From Tritrichomonas musculus (Eukaryota; Parabasalia; Tritrichomonadida; Tritrichomonadidae): a stretch of DNA of 64,000 nucleotides. A model generated the notes under the pieces. It worked only from the letters and a program-made list of their open reading frames with translations. It did not search any database and was not told the DNA's origin. The position numbers and the translations under genes were made by a program. Below are positions 48,801 through 58,165 of the stretch, piece by piece. Where the stretch lies: positions 248,001 to 312,000 of the forward strand of contig JAPFFF010000031.1 of NCBI GenBank assembly GCA_039105265.1. Reading direction: 5' to 3'. How positions within the stretch are numbered: position 1 is the first letter of the stretch; each line of letters starts with the position of its first letter.

Positions 48801-51800
48801 TCTCCTCTTTAACGCATGCCATGTTGAGAATGAAGCCATTTCCGCCTCCATTCATCCATCTTTCTTCATTCTTATTGTTAAACATATTATTTTCAAAGGT
48901 AAAATGGTCGAACACAAAGTCACATATAGATTCATTCAAAATGTTAAGCTCAAAAATGGGTGGACAATCATCAAGCACATTATGACAATTTTTAATTGTC
49001 AAATTTTTCATATCAATATCGTTTGCAACAGAAAATTTGCATGCAAATTCACTTAAACCGTCAAACACGTTATTTTCAAATTGAATGACTGTTGCATTGA
49101 AAAATTGAGGGGCTTCATTTTTGGGACTGTAAATAAGACCCTTTGATGAGTTAGAAAAGATCGAGTTACAAATAGTTACTTGTTCAGTCCAGTTATCAAT
49201 TATAACAGATCCACTGTTCTCAATGTAGCATCCGTTCATTGTGAATGTTGGCGAAAACATTTCTGAATCACGAAGAGACTCTGTTGGAGGCGTGTAATAG
49301 ATGGAATCTTTGCAACAGGTGCAGTTTAAGATAGTTACACCAGACAATTCCATGCTATAATTAGTTTTAATAATGAAACAATTTAAAGATTCATCAGTAA
49401 TTGCTTGTGATTCAAAAACTGTCTCTTGAATTGACAGATAAACTTTTTGAATATCAACGGTTATCATATCAATATCAGTAGCATTTGGCACCAATGTATT
49501 ATTCTTAAACAGACAAGAACTAATCATCCCCTCTTGAATATTTTGCAATTTAATCAGCCAATTTTCATTCATGTTGTTTTCAAAGACGCATTCAGAAAAA
49601 GTGATTGCGTAAACATCACTGAAATTCAATGGGAAATCTTTGCATGATATGAAGTTAACACCAAACATGGACACTTCTTTATACTCGTATTCGGGCTGGT
49701 ATTTATTCTCCGCATAAATGAAGAAATAATTGTTAAAGTTGCAATCTTTGAAGTAGAAGCTATCGTATGTATCTGGGAACTCGGCTACTACTTCGAAGAG
49801 AATCATGATGAGCTCATTCTTGCAGTCTTCATTAACGAAGGTGCAGTTGTAAATTTGAGGAGAACTCCGCATTTTTAAAAAAAGTTCAGATCCTCTTCCA
49901 GGCGAAGTATTGTTAATGAAAGTATTAAAATAAACTGTGACTGATTCTGGCGGTTTGTTCTTTATTGCCTCATAATACAAAGCAGCACCGCTTCCATCTT
50001 TATAAGAACAATTGGCAATAGTGTTACCATTCAATACTAGAGCAGCTGAACCTCCAACAAAAACAGCTCTTGAGAACGCTTTTTCTTTATTTGTGAATTC
50101 AATAGTTGAGTCAAAAATAGACAATTTTGAACGACTGTAAATTATTGAATTCGGATTTTCAATACCATAACCGTTGTCAGTAAAGATGCTATCATAAGTT
50201 TCAATGACACCATACAAAAGTGTCGAATAAACAGCATGTCCTTTGGAACCCGGATTCGAACATGAATTGTTAATAAAAGTTGAGTATGAAATATCCATTA
50301 TGATGCTTTCGGATGTGAAACTTAAATAAATAGCTCCACCGTTTGATGCCTTTTCTTTCGATACGTAATTATCTTGAAAGAGACAATCAGAAATGATGCA
50401 ATTACTCGATGTTCGCACCCAAAGGGCGCCACCGCCTTCACTTCCATCGCAATGATTACCGATGAAATTGCAGAAAAAAAAGGCCAATTCTGTCTGCTTG
50501 ACGTAACTTTGAATACCGACTCCATAAGCGCCGCCGTTATTAGGTGATGAATTATTTATGAAGTCAGTATAGGCAAATTCAACGAAAACATTATAAATAT
50601 TCTCTTCATCAAGCATGTTGTTCACCCAAACACCACTGCCTCCGCCATCGTTGCCGTTTCTATTTCCGATGAATCTGTGGCGATTGAACAAAATGAGTCC
50701 AACTAATTCAGGCGATCTGAAAGTGACAGATATTGTATAAGCCGATGTTATATTTATAATTGAATTATTAAGAAAGGCAGGCAAATAAATGGTTGTCATT
50801 TTCAGATTAAATGCAGCTGAATGTGATGATTGACATTCTTCAAAATGGCAGTTTTGAATGAAGACTGATTCTCTAGTTTCATCAAGTTTTCCTTTATAAA
50901 AGATACAACCTCCTTCTTTTACCAACGTTGATCCACAACGTATGAATGCACAATTATCAAATGTAAATGATGGCGTGTGAACTTGAATAGCTCTTGGATT
51001 TGCATCTCCTTTTTCATCAAACAAAAAGTTTGAATTTCGACATTCAAAAAGTTGAACTGTTTCTGGACAAGAAACGACATTGTATGAAGATTTGATATAA
51101 TTTCGCGTTTTACAATTAATGAAGTTACAACTTTCAATAACAAATTTTGGACAACTTGCACATTCAAAATCAAATGCAGTGAAATCAGTGCTCGATATTG
51201 AACTGTTCACTGTAATGTTGATCAAATTAAATTGATTCGATAGTTGATTTTGATTGATGAATATCGATCCTCCTTTGTAATCACCATTATTTTCTTCTAT
51301 TCGACAATTCTCAAAGTAACAATTTTCAATTTGAACGCTCTTTTGAGTCATGATTGCAATGGCACCTCCGTTGTTCTGCGAAGTGTAACAGTTGTAGAAA
51401 CGACATCCTGTAATTTTGATGTAGAAATTACATGTCGATACACTTTGAATGCTGATTGCGCCTCCGCCATATTTTGTGTGATCTTTTCCATGATAAAAAG
51501 TGTCTTCAAAATGGCAATCAATAAATGACACCGTGTTTTCATCAGTGCTCTTAGTGCTGTACCAAAACCCACAACCACCACCACCATTGGCAACTCTTCC
51601 ATCGGGATGCGTGTTGATAAAAGAGACGTTTTGGAGAATGATTTCGCCAGCTTCAATAGTAACACCTTCTCTTTGAATGTTTCCGAGGATAAAGTTGAAA
51701 GTATGGTTGATGTCTTTGATTGTCAAATTGATGAACTTTGGATGACAATAATAACTGTTGATCCCAGCAACAGATGCTCGTCCAGCACATTCAGAAAAGT

Positions 51801-53991
51801 GACAATTCTGAACAATAACAGATTCAATGACGTTTTCATCAAATGAAGTCGGTTGGTATTTAATGCAACCGCCATCAGTCGTGTATGAAAGATGAGTGAA
51901 GATGCAGCTGTCAACAAATAAACGACACATGTAATTGACAAAGAGACCGTTTATTTTCTGACTCGTACTGCTGCATGTGATCGTGTTATTGACAAATTCA
52001 ACAGCCCGATTCGTCGTGTAAACATTCGCGCAGTTGGCGACACACTCATTAAAGACACAGGATGAAACAGTTAGGATTGCCACACTGCTATCTTGGCTCA
52101 GGCATCGTATCGCACTCCCTTCTTGAAGACCAAGGCAGTTAGTGAAGTGAACAGTTGAAATAGCGGCGGTTTTGACATCTGTTATGAAAATTCCCATTGA
52201 TGATGTATCATTGCCATTCACTGAAAACAAAATGTTACTGTTTTCACATATGAACGTATTTGAATTGATTTTGATCGTCGCATTATTAGTCTGGTCTGAG
52301 ATGCAGTCGATGAACTGACTGTCTGAAATAACCGTTTTTTCAACGGTTGACTCAGAAGAGATTACGCATTTACAATTCTCAAATGTGCATTCAGCGACAG
52401 TTAAAGAACCAACATTTTCACTAATTGTAATAACATTTGAACTTTTTGAATGATCATTGAATTTCACTTTTGTATTCAAAAATTGAATTGAATTTAAATT
52501 TGAATTAAAGTGAAAAATCGAGTTGCTTGCATCTAATGAAATGCCAGTGAATGTGCAGTCACTAATTATCAATGCTACATTTAGTGTACTAATTTTATCT
52601 ACCAAAATTAGGTCGTTTTGGCTTATGTCTGTTGTGCCAGTATTTGTGACAGTTGTGTTTGTTATTAAAATGCTCACTTTTTCAATACTAGGGGTGGTTG
52701 ATGGCGATATTTTGAGGAAGCAATAGTTCACAGTTTGTTCAATGGTGCAGCTATCAATTAATAATGAATTACAATTTTGAATATTTATTTGGCCGGATGT
52801 ACTCAAAACTTTGTTTGCCTCAAAATGACAGTTGATGAATGATACCGTTGAGGTTTCTCTGGACCATCCAAAAACGCCAGCAGCAGAGTCAAGTCCACTG
52901 CTGACTTCATTGCCATTTCCATTAAATAAGCAGCCTAAGAAAATGATATTTAAGATATATGATTCAGAATTTGAATTTAGTTTTTCATTGTAATCTTCTA
53001 CATAGAATCCAATTCCACTTCCATCAAATGTTTTTGAATATTTGTTATTAATAAAGTTGGAATTTAATATAGTGAGATTCCTAGATTTATATGAATTTTG
53101 ATTAAAAGTAACAACACTATTTAAATATGTATCATGATTCTGTATAGTATTATTTATGAATGTAAAACTTTCATTTAAATTGATAAAAATCGCTGATCCC
53201 TGAATTTTTTCACTCGAATCATTAAATAACGATTGTAACGTATTTGAATCAAAAATGCAATCGCATACAGAAGCATTCGTGGAAAATTGAATTAAAATAG
53301 CACCTCCGTTTTGGCCAATAGGCCCAATCATTTTGAAAAAAGAGTTGGACGTTAATATAATTTCTTTATCATAAATAGATTGAAATGCTCTGGCAAATTT
53401 TTTCTCAGATTTAAAGAGTGAAAATAATATTTCTATATTGCTTGCTTTATTTGAGAAAATTATTGTTCCATCTGATTTATCTTCATATCCATTATCTAAA
53501 AAATTGCAATTATTAATTGTAACTTTATTATTAAGGTTTTCATCTATTAAAATGCAATGGCAAGCGATAGAATCTGATTTTGAACTACTATCTAATTGTA
53601 GATTATATTTTGATTTTGAAGCGCATTCCTGAAAAGTGGAATCTTCAATAGAAAGATCAGCATTGTGCACATATATTATTGAAAATTGGCCATCTGATTG
53701 AGAATTTTCTGGAATAACAATACTAATAAATTTGCAATTAATAACGGATATTGTTTGGCAACCAGTGCCACTTTTGATCCTCACCAAATCTGTAAAATCT
53801 TTTTCATTGATTTGTGTGGCTGTCGTGCAAATAAAATCATTATCTGGCGTTAACGAGAATAGATTTGATTTCAGTTTAAAATTCGATGGAAAATCGCTGT
53901 TTAGCCAGCCAGCATGTAATGATAAATTCGTTTTTAAAAGGGAAGCAACTGAATTTCTAGTAAAAAGGGATAGTAAAATAACATTAATCAT
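45895..53991 (-). CDS. Giant Pmp-like beta-helix surface protein, 2698 residues
   Basis: Type I membrane layout. N-terminal signal peptide (MINVILLSLFTRNSVAS), an ectodomain of about 2550 residues, a transmembrane helix at about 2595-2622 (GITLGVAVLVIIIVV...) closed by KKKKKK, and a cytoplasmic tail of about 76 residues rich in Glu, Lys and Asp. The ectodomain is built from parallel beta-helix rungs: repeated NCTFxxN, GGAI and SFINN motifs like chlamydial polymorphic membrane protein repeats, which are also known as a large family in Trichomonas. Residues about 1837-2044 hold a run of regular 23-residue rungs. Many NxS/T sites suggest heavy N-glycosylation. The likely role is host or microbe adhesion at the cell surface. 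Confidence 0.88.
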   Translation of the reverse strand: MINVILLSLFTRNSVASLLKTNLSLHAGWLNSDFPSNFKLKSNLFSLTPDNDFICTTATQINEKDFTDLVRIKSGTGCQTISVINCKFISIVIPENSQSDGQFSIIYVHNADLSIEDSTFQECASKSKYNLQLDSSSKSDSIACHCILIDENLNNKVTINNCNFLDNGYEDKSDGTIIFSNKASNIEILFSLFKSEKKFARAFQSIYDKEIILTSNSFFKMIGPIGQNGGAILIQFSTNASVCDCIFDSNTLQSLFNDSSEKIQGSAIFINLNESFTFINNTIQNHDTYLNSVVTFNQNSYKSRNLTILNSNFINNKYSKTFDGSGIGFYVEDYNEKLNSNSESYILNIIFLGCLFNGNGNEVSSGLDSAAGVFGWSRETSTVSFINCHFEANKVLSTSGQINIQNCNSLLIDSCTIEQTVNYCFLKISPSTTPSIEKVSILITNTTVTNTGTTDISQNDLILVDKISTLNVALIISDCTFTGISLDASNSIFHFNSNLNSIQFLNTKVKFNDHSKSSNVITISENVGSLTVAECTFENCKCVISSESTVEKTVISDSQFIDCISDQTNNATIKINSNTFICENSNILFSVNGNDTSSMGIFITDVKTAAISTVHFTNCLGLQEGSAIRCLSQDSSVAILTVSSCVFNECVANCANVYTTNRAVEFVNNTITCSSTSQKINGLFVNYMCRLFVDSCIFTHLSYTTDGGCIKYQPTSFDENVIESVIVQNCHFSECAGRASVAGINSYYCHPKFINLTIKDINHTFNFILGNIQREGVTIEAGEIILQNVSFINTHPDGRVANGGGGCGFWYSTKSTDENTVSFIDCHFEDTFYHGKDHTKYGGGAISIQSVSTCNFYIKITGCRFYNCYTSQNNGGAIAIMTQKSVQIENCYFENCRIEENNGDYKGGSIFINQNQLSNQFNLINITVNSSISSTDFTAFDFECASCPKFVIESCNFINCKTRNYIKSSYNVVSCPETVQLFECRNSNFLFDEKGDANPRAIQVHTPSFTFDNCAFIRCGSTLVKEGGCIFYKGKLDETRESVFIQNCHFEECQSSHSAAFNLKMTTIYLPAFLNNSIINITSAYTISVTFRSPELVGLILFNRHRFIGNRNGNDGGGSGVWVNNMLDEENIYNVFVEFAYTDFINNSSPNNGGAYGVGIQSYVKQTELAFFFCNFIGNHCDGSEGGGALWVRTSSNCIISDCLFQDNYVSKEKASNGGAIYLSFTSESIIMDISYSTFINNSCSNPGSKGHAVYSTLLYGVIETYDSIFTDNGYGIENPNSIIYSRSKLSIFDSTIEFTNKEKAFSRAVFVGGSAALVLNGNTIANCSYKDGSGAALYYEAIKNKPPESVTVYFNTFINNTSPGRGSELFLKMRSSPQIYNCTFVNEDCKNELIMILFEVVAEFPDTYDSFYFKDCNFNNYFFIYAENKYQPEYEYKEVSMFGVNFISCKDFPLNFSDVYAITFSECVFENNMNENWLIKLQNIQEGMISSCLFKNNTLVPNATDIDMITVDIQKVYLSIQETVFESQAITDESLNCFIIKTNYSMELSGVTILNCTCCKDSIYYTPPTESLRDSEMFSPTFTMNGCYIENSGSVIIDNWTEQVTICNSIFSNSSKGLIYSPKNEAPQFFNATVIQFENNVFDGLSEFACKFSVANDIDMKNLTIKNCHNVLDDCPPIFELNILNESICDFVFDHFTFENNMFNNKNEERWMNGGGNGFILNMACVKEENKEVYLDFIGCSFISNKAETFGGAFAFFESKENSKGTTFLNFLNCYFKDNSCGKLQGSSLYLDVKNASIENCVFESEFNESIELLETGNNSTIYLHFISLDNDLSSRPFSLKNCSFLSNKDCSIYICNCSKELFFLDCSFISNQENSLFIDNCMEEVLVYNCTFIKNQKTSLLIENFEKEFSIDKTTFSNNSECSLLVLNSNSNFSINNCTFESNLEKSLQVADCNSTFSVHNCSFNNNQAYTFQIINCETNVIVSECSFSNNNEYSLYVYSSVGSILISKNYFANNQGYTLYVTDAEDSVTIDECTFIDYQKNSICINDTQNDILISNCTFESSRIVDNLCSIYAKTNSSFIMLNVFYINNEQDNNVDYTVYCYCTKLFIVENFSSNSGGIYIIQSSPINEQVKLFNASIKNCNYGFFFQPANEIQGIFSLLIAECNFSSVKHALFLTMKNSKSTIKNNTICNCINFDEDPNKSPIIEIKIDSDESLMNFVFDEFIFERNKYLQPKELTSGFAGGIGLNVLAVKKDQSVKLGFNDCTFISNEATNGQNVENNEDDNNYLSGGALYYVSNNDVTLTSLSFNNCMFLENFANGKGGAVYIETNSRCLLLINNCTFILNRAEVDGAAIYVKNYNKFTLDSSQFINNSVSRMVPSDSLIPTDSLTVFAYSNIFINYTRFIKSVFKNQQTNVQAAFSIDNQNSELAIDIYDSIFSVINPSKSIVVLRNSNSNSKINVYNSSFTHFYLSNGTIRHSPFATPSAAAREEFPDINPESRVDEDDKYIPIFISGDGSGKINISNSCFDSESIYSFEGEQIGLNGNINEISQNNILVSQNQVNSLECVYPPIIDQLIEQVFDSTPLPRGRDSNNKFIILGITLGVAVLVIIIVVIIIIVVIKKKKKKELEEKLKNEAEKEKEMSEENDIFDNKFGFGTQVMTQENILFTYAGSNQVDSLDYDESVEKSPVEKDGGSI

Positions 53992-54799
53992 TTAAATCAT
54001 GAAAATTAATATTTTTATTTATTCAATTTGTTTATGATTTTGAGAATAAGTTTCAAATTTTTCTCAGAAAAATTACAGAAAATTTTATAAAAAATTAGTA
54101 AAAAAATTGCATTTTTAGTTTATAAAATATTTTAGGTTGTAATAACAATTAAATCATGAATTTGCAAAGATAATACTATTTTTATTTAAATTGCATTTCA
54201 ATTCATTATGGAATAAATTATGAATCATTATTTATGATTATATCTTGTTAAAACGTTTATTTTTTATTTATTAAATTTATATTCATAATAAAAATATATT
54301 AAATTATAATTAAAAAAATGAAATATTTACAATATAACGGATATTTTATTAAAAAATTACGTATTTATAAAATTCTAATCGTATCGAGGTAATTGAAAAT
54401 TTGGATAAAAAATAACGGTTTCATTCAAATTTTGATTCAGATATTTACACAAAAAGTTCATAGATTTATTCAATTTTTTGAGTGAAAAAATAACGAAAGT
54501 CCCACAATTTTCTATACTGCAAACTCATCTTGAAAACGCGGTAATTTTTCAAATACCCAGCTCAGAAATTTGATTTTTCTTAATAACAAAGAAACTTTGA
54601 TAAATTGTAAAATCTTTATAAAAAACATATAAATACCGCAAAAAAAGTACATCACTTAATTCATTTCATTAAGAATTTGGATTGAAAGAAAAGAAACAGA
54701 TTTTTTTTTTTCGAAAAAGATAAAGTAAAACTACTGTAAAACAAATAATTAACTTGTCATTCCATTTTGTAACAGTTAATAAAATCTTAATGTGCTTTG
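53992..54799. other. AT-rich spacer upstream of the surface-protein gene
   Basis: TTTTCATGATTTAA on the minus strand lies directly before ATG 53991 and may be its initiator. The rest shows no ORF or repeat. Confidence 0.5.
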
Positions 54800-55981
54800 T
54801 TACATTAAAAAACAGCATTTTGAGAGAGGATTGTCTGTATCATTATTGTTTTCTGGCAGGTTCCTGAAATTGGAGCCACTTGTATTTGATAATTCCATAA
54901 CATTCGTTATTTTTTTATTTGGACTATTTAATGGTGGATCTTTTATTAGATATATAGCCGATAACTGGTATCCTGCTATGCAAAAAGTTGCACCACCTGA
55001 AATATACGTTTCAGTAGGTGTAACAGTATCTTCATTGCTTGGACCAGTTTTGAAGAGTAATTGTCCATAATCATTATTTCCACAAGCAAAAAGTTTTCCT
55101 TCATTAGTTTGGAAAAGAGAGTGGTTATATCCAGCATATGCTGCTTTAATTTGTTTATCCTTCAATTCAATTATCTCATTAAATGATTTGATTCGGTTTG
55201 ATCCTGCTGAACAGTGAAAAACTCGATAATCTTCGGATACTGCTAAACAATAGTCAAATGTTCCAGATATTTGAGCAAATTTTATTCCTTTGGTAGAATG
55301 AATTTCCTTAAATTTAGTAGTTTGGACGCCATTTGATAATAATGAAGAAGAATAAATATGTCCAGATGATGAAAGAACAAAAGCAAATCGATCACAACAA
55401 GCAATGCTAACTGGTTTCTCATCATTAGGAAGTCTTGCAATAATGGCTGAAGCTGTTGGAGAGTCGAAAACTGCTTTATTAATGATTGTAATTGATCCGT
55501 CACTATTGATTGAAGCTGATGTTTTATAACCTCCAAAAAGTGCAACTGGTGTTCCTTCACCATTGGCGATGAAAAGTGGTATTCCACCATTCTTATTGTA
55601 ATAAACATATGCGAGTTTTCCATCCCCATTTCCATTTCTAGATTGAACATGATAAAGGGTATAATATAAGCCACAAACCGCAGAATTTACATTAAATAAG
55701 TTACCTTCTTTGTCAATTATCTGAAATTCTTTCCATCTGTTAAGCTTTTCTTTAGGAAGAGATCCATGAATTCGGCCACCACTATTTTCACCTACTCCTC
55801 GAACTTTCCCTTTTTGGGTCACCCATACTGCATGATCACAATAAACAGAATAAGATAATAACTTTGAAATGTCGAGGTTGGAGTCTCCAGGAGGACTTAC
55901 TACAGGATAATTATTTGTGCTCTTGCTGTTAGAATCTGAGCAAAGTTGTCCAAAAATATTCCCCCCACCAACCTTTAACAT
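54800..55981 (-). CDS. RCC1-like repeat protein with C-terminal CaaX box
   Basis: 393 residues from MLKVGGGNIFGQLCSDSNSK. RCC1-type blades can be seen at the N-terminus (GGGNIFGQL), in VRGVGENSGGRIHG, and best in KLFACGNNDYGQLLF near residue 300; the middle blades are diverged. RCC1 propellers act in Ran exchange or as general interaction platforms. The C-terminus is SKCCFLM: CFLM fits a CaaX box with Met at the end, typical for farnesylation, so membrane attachment is likely. Trichomonads encode many such RCC1-like proteins. A specific partner cannot be named. Confidence 0.75.
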   Translation of the reverse strand: MLKVGGGNIFGQLCSDSNSKSTNNYPVVSPPGDSNLDISKLLSYSVYCDHAVWVTQKGKVRGVGENSGGRIHGSLPKEKLNRWKEFQIIDKEGNLFNVNSAVCGLYYTLYHVQSRNGNGDGKLAYVYYNKNGGIPLFIANGEGTPVALFGGYKTSASINSDGSITIINKAVFDSPTASAIIARLPNDEKPVSIACCDRFAFVLSSSGHIYSSSLLSNGVQTTKFKEIHSTKGIKFAQISGTFDYCLAVSEDYRVFHCSAGSNRIKSFNEIIELKDKQIKAAYAGYNHSLFQTNEGKLFACGNNDYGQLLFKTGPSNEDTVTPTETYISGGATFCIAGYQLSAIYLIKDPPLNSPNKKITNVMELSNTSGSNFRNLPENNNDTDNPLSKCCFLM

Positions 55982-56662
55982 TAAAAATTAAATTTAGAGA
56001 AATTTTATTTTCATCGATATTAACGTGCATGGATTTATTCATATTTTTTTTTTTTATAATAATAATAATTTGTTTGTAAAAGAGGATCGATAAATTTGTT
56101 ACGTTAACGCAAAATAATTGGTGATGATATTTTGAACGAATAGAAAATTGAGAGAAACACAATTTTTTTTATGTAATTCAATTACCTCATTTTATTCGAC
56201 TAATCTATATTTTAGATTTTTCAACGACTAATTCTATATAATCTTCATTCTTTCCCATAATTTTGAAAAAAAAATTATATTTCATTTAAGAGTTACTTAT
56301 ACAGTTCTTCTAATTACCCGTAATTATATAGAATTAGTCGTTGAGATATCGACGTCGCAATTTACGAATTATTTAAACTTTATTTAGCAAAAAATAAGTA
56401 TACGCCCACTATTTTCAATTACCATATAAACACTCTTTTTATATTTTCTAATATAATTTGAATAAATAATTATTGATAAAAAAATTAATTTAAATCAAAT
56501 TTCTAATAACAAACGACATTATATTACTAATGCTTTTCTCTCAAGACATTAAAAAGTTGTTTAAAAAAATTGTTTGTATTGTGAAACAAAAGAAAGAATT
56601 AAAATACATAAGATTTAATATTAACATTATTTGTGTTCCCGCATCAGATGCCTAGTTTGTTC
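55982..56662. other. AT-rich spacer containing a 21-bp inverted repeat
   Basis: No gene is seen. The only structure is the inverted repeat at 56221-56344 described separately. Confidence 0.55.
56221..56344. repeat. Perfect 21-bp inverted repeat, MITE-like
   Basis: The left arm core CAACGACTAATTCTATATAA (56222-56241) is the exact complement of the right arm (56324-56343), with one more pair outside. The arms enclose 82 bp of AT-rich sequence. The whole 124-bp segment could be a miniature transposon or a transcribed hairpin. No clear target-site duplication is visible at the ends. Confidence 0.7.
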
Positions 56663-58165
56663 TCATCTAAAGTCATTTAAAAAGTTATCAAGATGATTTG
56701 GTCCTGAAAAAGATTTTGCACAACCAACTTCAAGCTCGAGCTCTTTTGGAGAAGGAAACTTCAGTTTCTTCTCTTGATTATTTGAAGGAGCCGAGTCTCT
56801 TCTACGTGCTTGTGAATTCTCGCCATTATCAAAACCGCTTTCACTGAGCGAACAAAAACTAGAGAGAGCAGGTATTGGTGACGATTTTTTTGCTTGCAGT
56901 GCTGGTTGATCAGAAAGCTCAATTTTTGATCTAAGTGTTGATGATATGCCATTGCTTTTTGGTCTAATAATAGGTGTATTTGATACTTTTGCATCAAATC
57001 CACCATTCAAAATTAATTGCATACTAGAACCTGGGGTAGGAGTTGGGCTTCCATTCAAATTTGGATAAATGTTAGGCGATGTAACATTTGGTGTTTCTGA
57101 GATGGCTGGAGCACTATTAATATCAAAAATAGATGCTTCATTGTCAAAAGATGGGAGTGATAAAACAGGTCTCATCAACATTTTATTTGACACATTGGAT
57201 GAAAAGTGAGATACGGGTTGCTGGAAATTAACTTGGTTCTGTGAATTTTGAGCAAATGAAACAAAGTTAAGGATAGGAGTTGGCATATTTTGAGCTTTGA
57301 AAAATTGTTGAGAAGGGTCTATATCATTGTTTGAAAACTGAGGCATTGAATATCTTGATGGAAGTATTCCTTCAATTGCAGATTTGATTTCTTCATATTC
57401 ATGAGGAATTGTCTTATCTAAATTTGATGAATGTGGGAAATTAAATGGATTTTTAAGTAATGGAGGCATGTCGCGCATAACCTGACGGTAATGATAACGA
57501 CATTGTACATCACTTCTATTACCCATCATTGAAGCTATTTTGGTCCAAGATTTATCACCATATAAAAAAACAAGTTGAACAAGACGAAGATCTTCTTCGT
57601 ATGACCATAAATTTTTGGACACGCGAGGATTCAAACCACGGGTCCACCTTTGACAACATTGGGCTCTGGTCCTTCCATTTCCAATAAAACTTGAAATTGT
57701 TGTCCAATTATCAACGCCATATTTGTAAATTCCTGCTAAAAGTTTGGTGTCTTCTTGAGGAGACCAAGAACGCGTTTTTTTACGAGTTCCGTTAGAGCTT
57801 GATTCTCCACCAGGAGGAACATAAGGAGGATCATCTTTATTGGAATTATCTGCATCAGTATCACTGCTACTATAGTGTGGAGCATTGTTTTGTATAAATG
57901 TTGATGGCGGGGAACTTGAGCTACCTGGCTCGCTTGATGGTTCTTCTGCCATATCAACGATTTCCTTGAGCCTATCAAGAGGTTCAGTTCGACCAATTAT
58001 AGATAAAAAGGTTTGCTTTGATTGTTCATAAGTATTTTGACCACTTAAATAAGCAGACATCGATTGAATTAAAGGAATTTTAATTTCGTATCCTATCACG
58101 CATAGCTCATCTAAATAATTGATTCCTATTTCAAGGATTGTTGATTCCCCAAGATGAGTTGTCAT
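56663..58165 (-). CDS. Myb-like DNA-binding protein, two repeats
   Basis: 500 residues. Two Myb repeats lie at about 131-180 (SWSPQEDTKLL...NWTTIS...CCQRWTRGLNP) and 185-231 (LWSYEEDLRLV...SWTKIA...CRYHYRQVM), with the expected spaced Trp residues and Tyr in place of the last one. The N-terminal 75 residues are helical, followed by a Ser/Asp-rich linker. The long C-terminal half is Ser/Pro/Asn-rich and probably regulatory. It is a nuclear transcription factor; trichomonads have a large Myb family. A possible initiator TTTTCATAA lies about 35 bases before the ATG. Confidence 0.88.
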   Translation of the reverse strand: MTTHLGESTILEIGINYLDELCVIGYEIKIPLIQSMSAYLSGQNTYEQSKQTFLSIIGRTEPLDRLKEIVDMAEEPSSEPGSSSSPPSTFIQNNAPHYSSSDTDADNSNKDDPPYVPPGGESSSNGTRKKTRSWSPQEDTKLLAGIYKYGVDNWTTISSFIGNGRTRAQCCQRWTRGLNPRVSKNLWSYEEDLRLVQLVFLYGDKSWTKIASMMGNRSDVQCRYHYRQVMRDMPPLLKNPFNFPHSSNLDKTIPHEYEEIKSAIEGILPSRYSMPQFSNNDIDPSQQFFKAQNMPTPILNFVSFAQNSQNQVNFQQPVSHFSSNVSNKMLMRPVLSLPSFDNEASIFDINSAPAISETPNVTSPNIYPNLNGSPTPTPGSSMQLILNGGFDAKVSNTPIIRPKSNGISSTLRSKIELSDQPALQAKKSSPIPALSSFCSLSESGFDNGENSQARRRDSAPSNNQEKKLKFPSPKELELEVGCAKSFSGPNHLDNFLNDFR

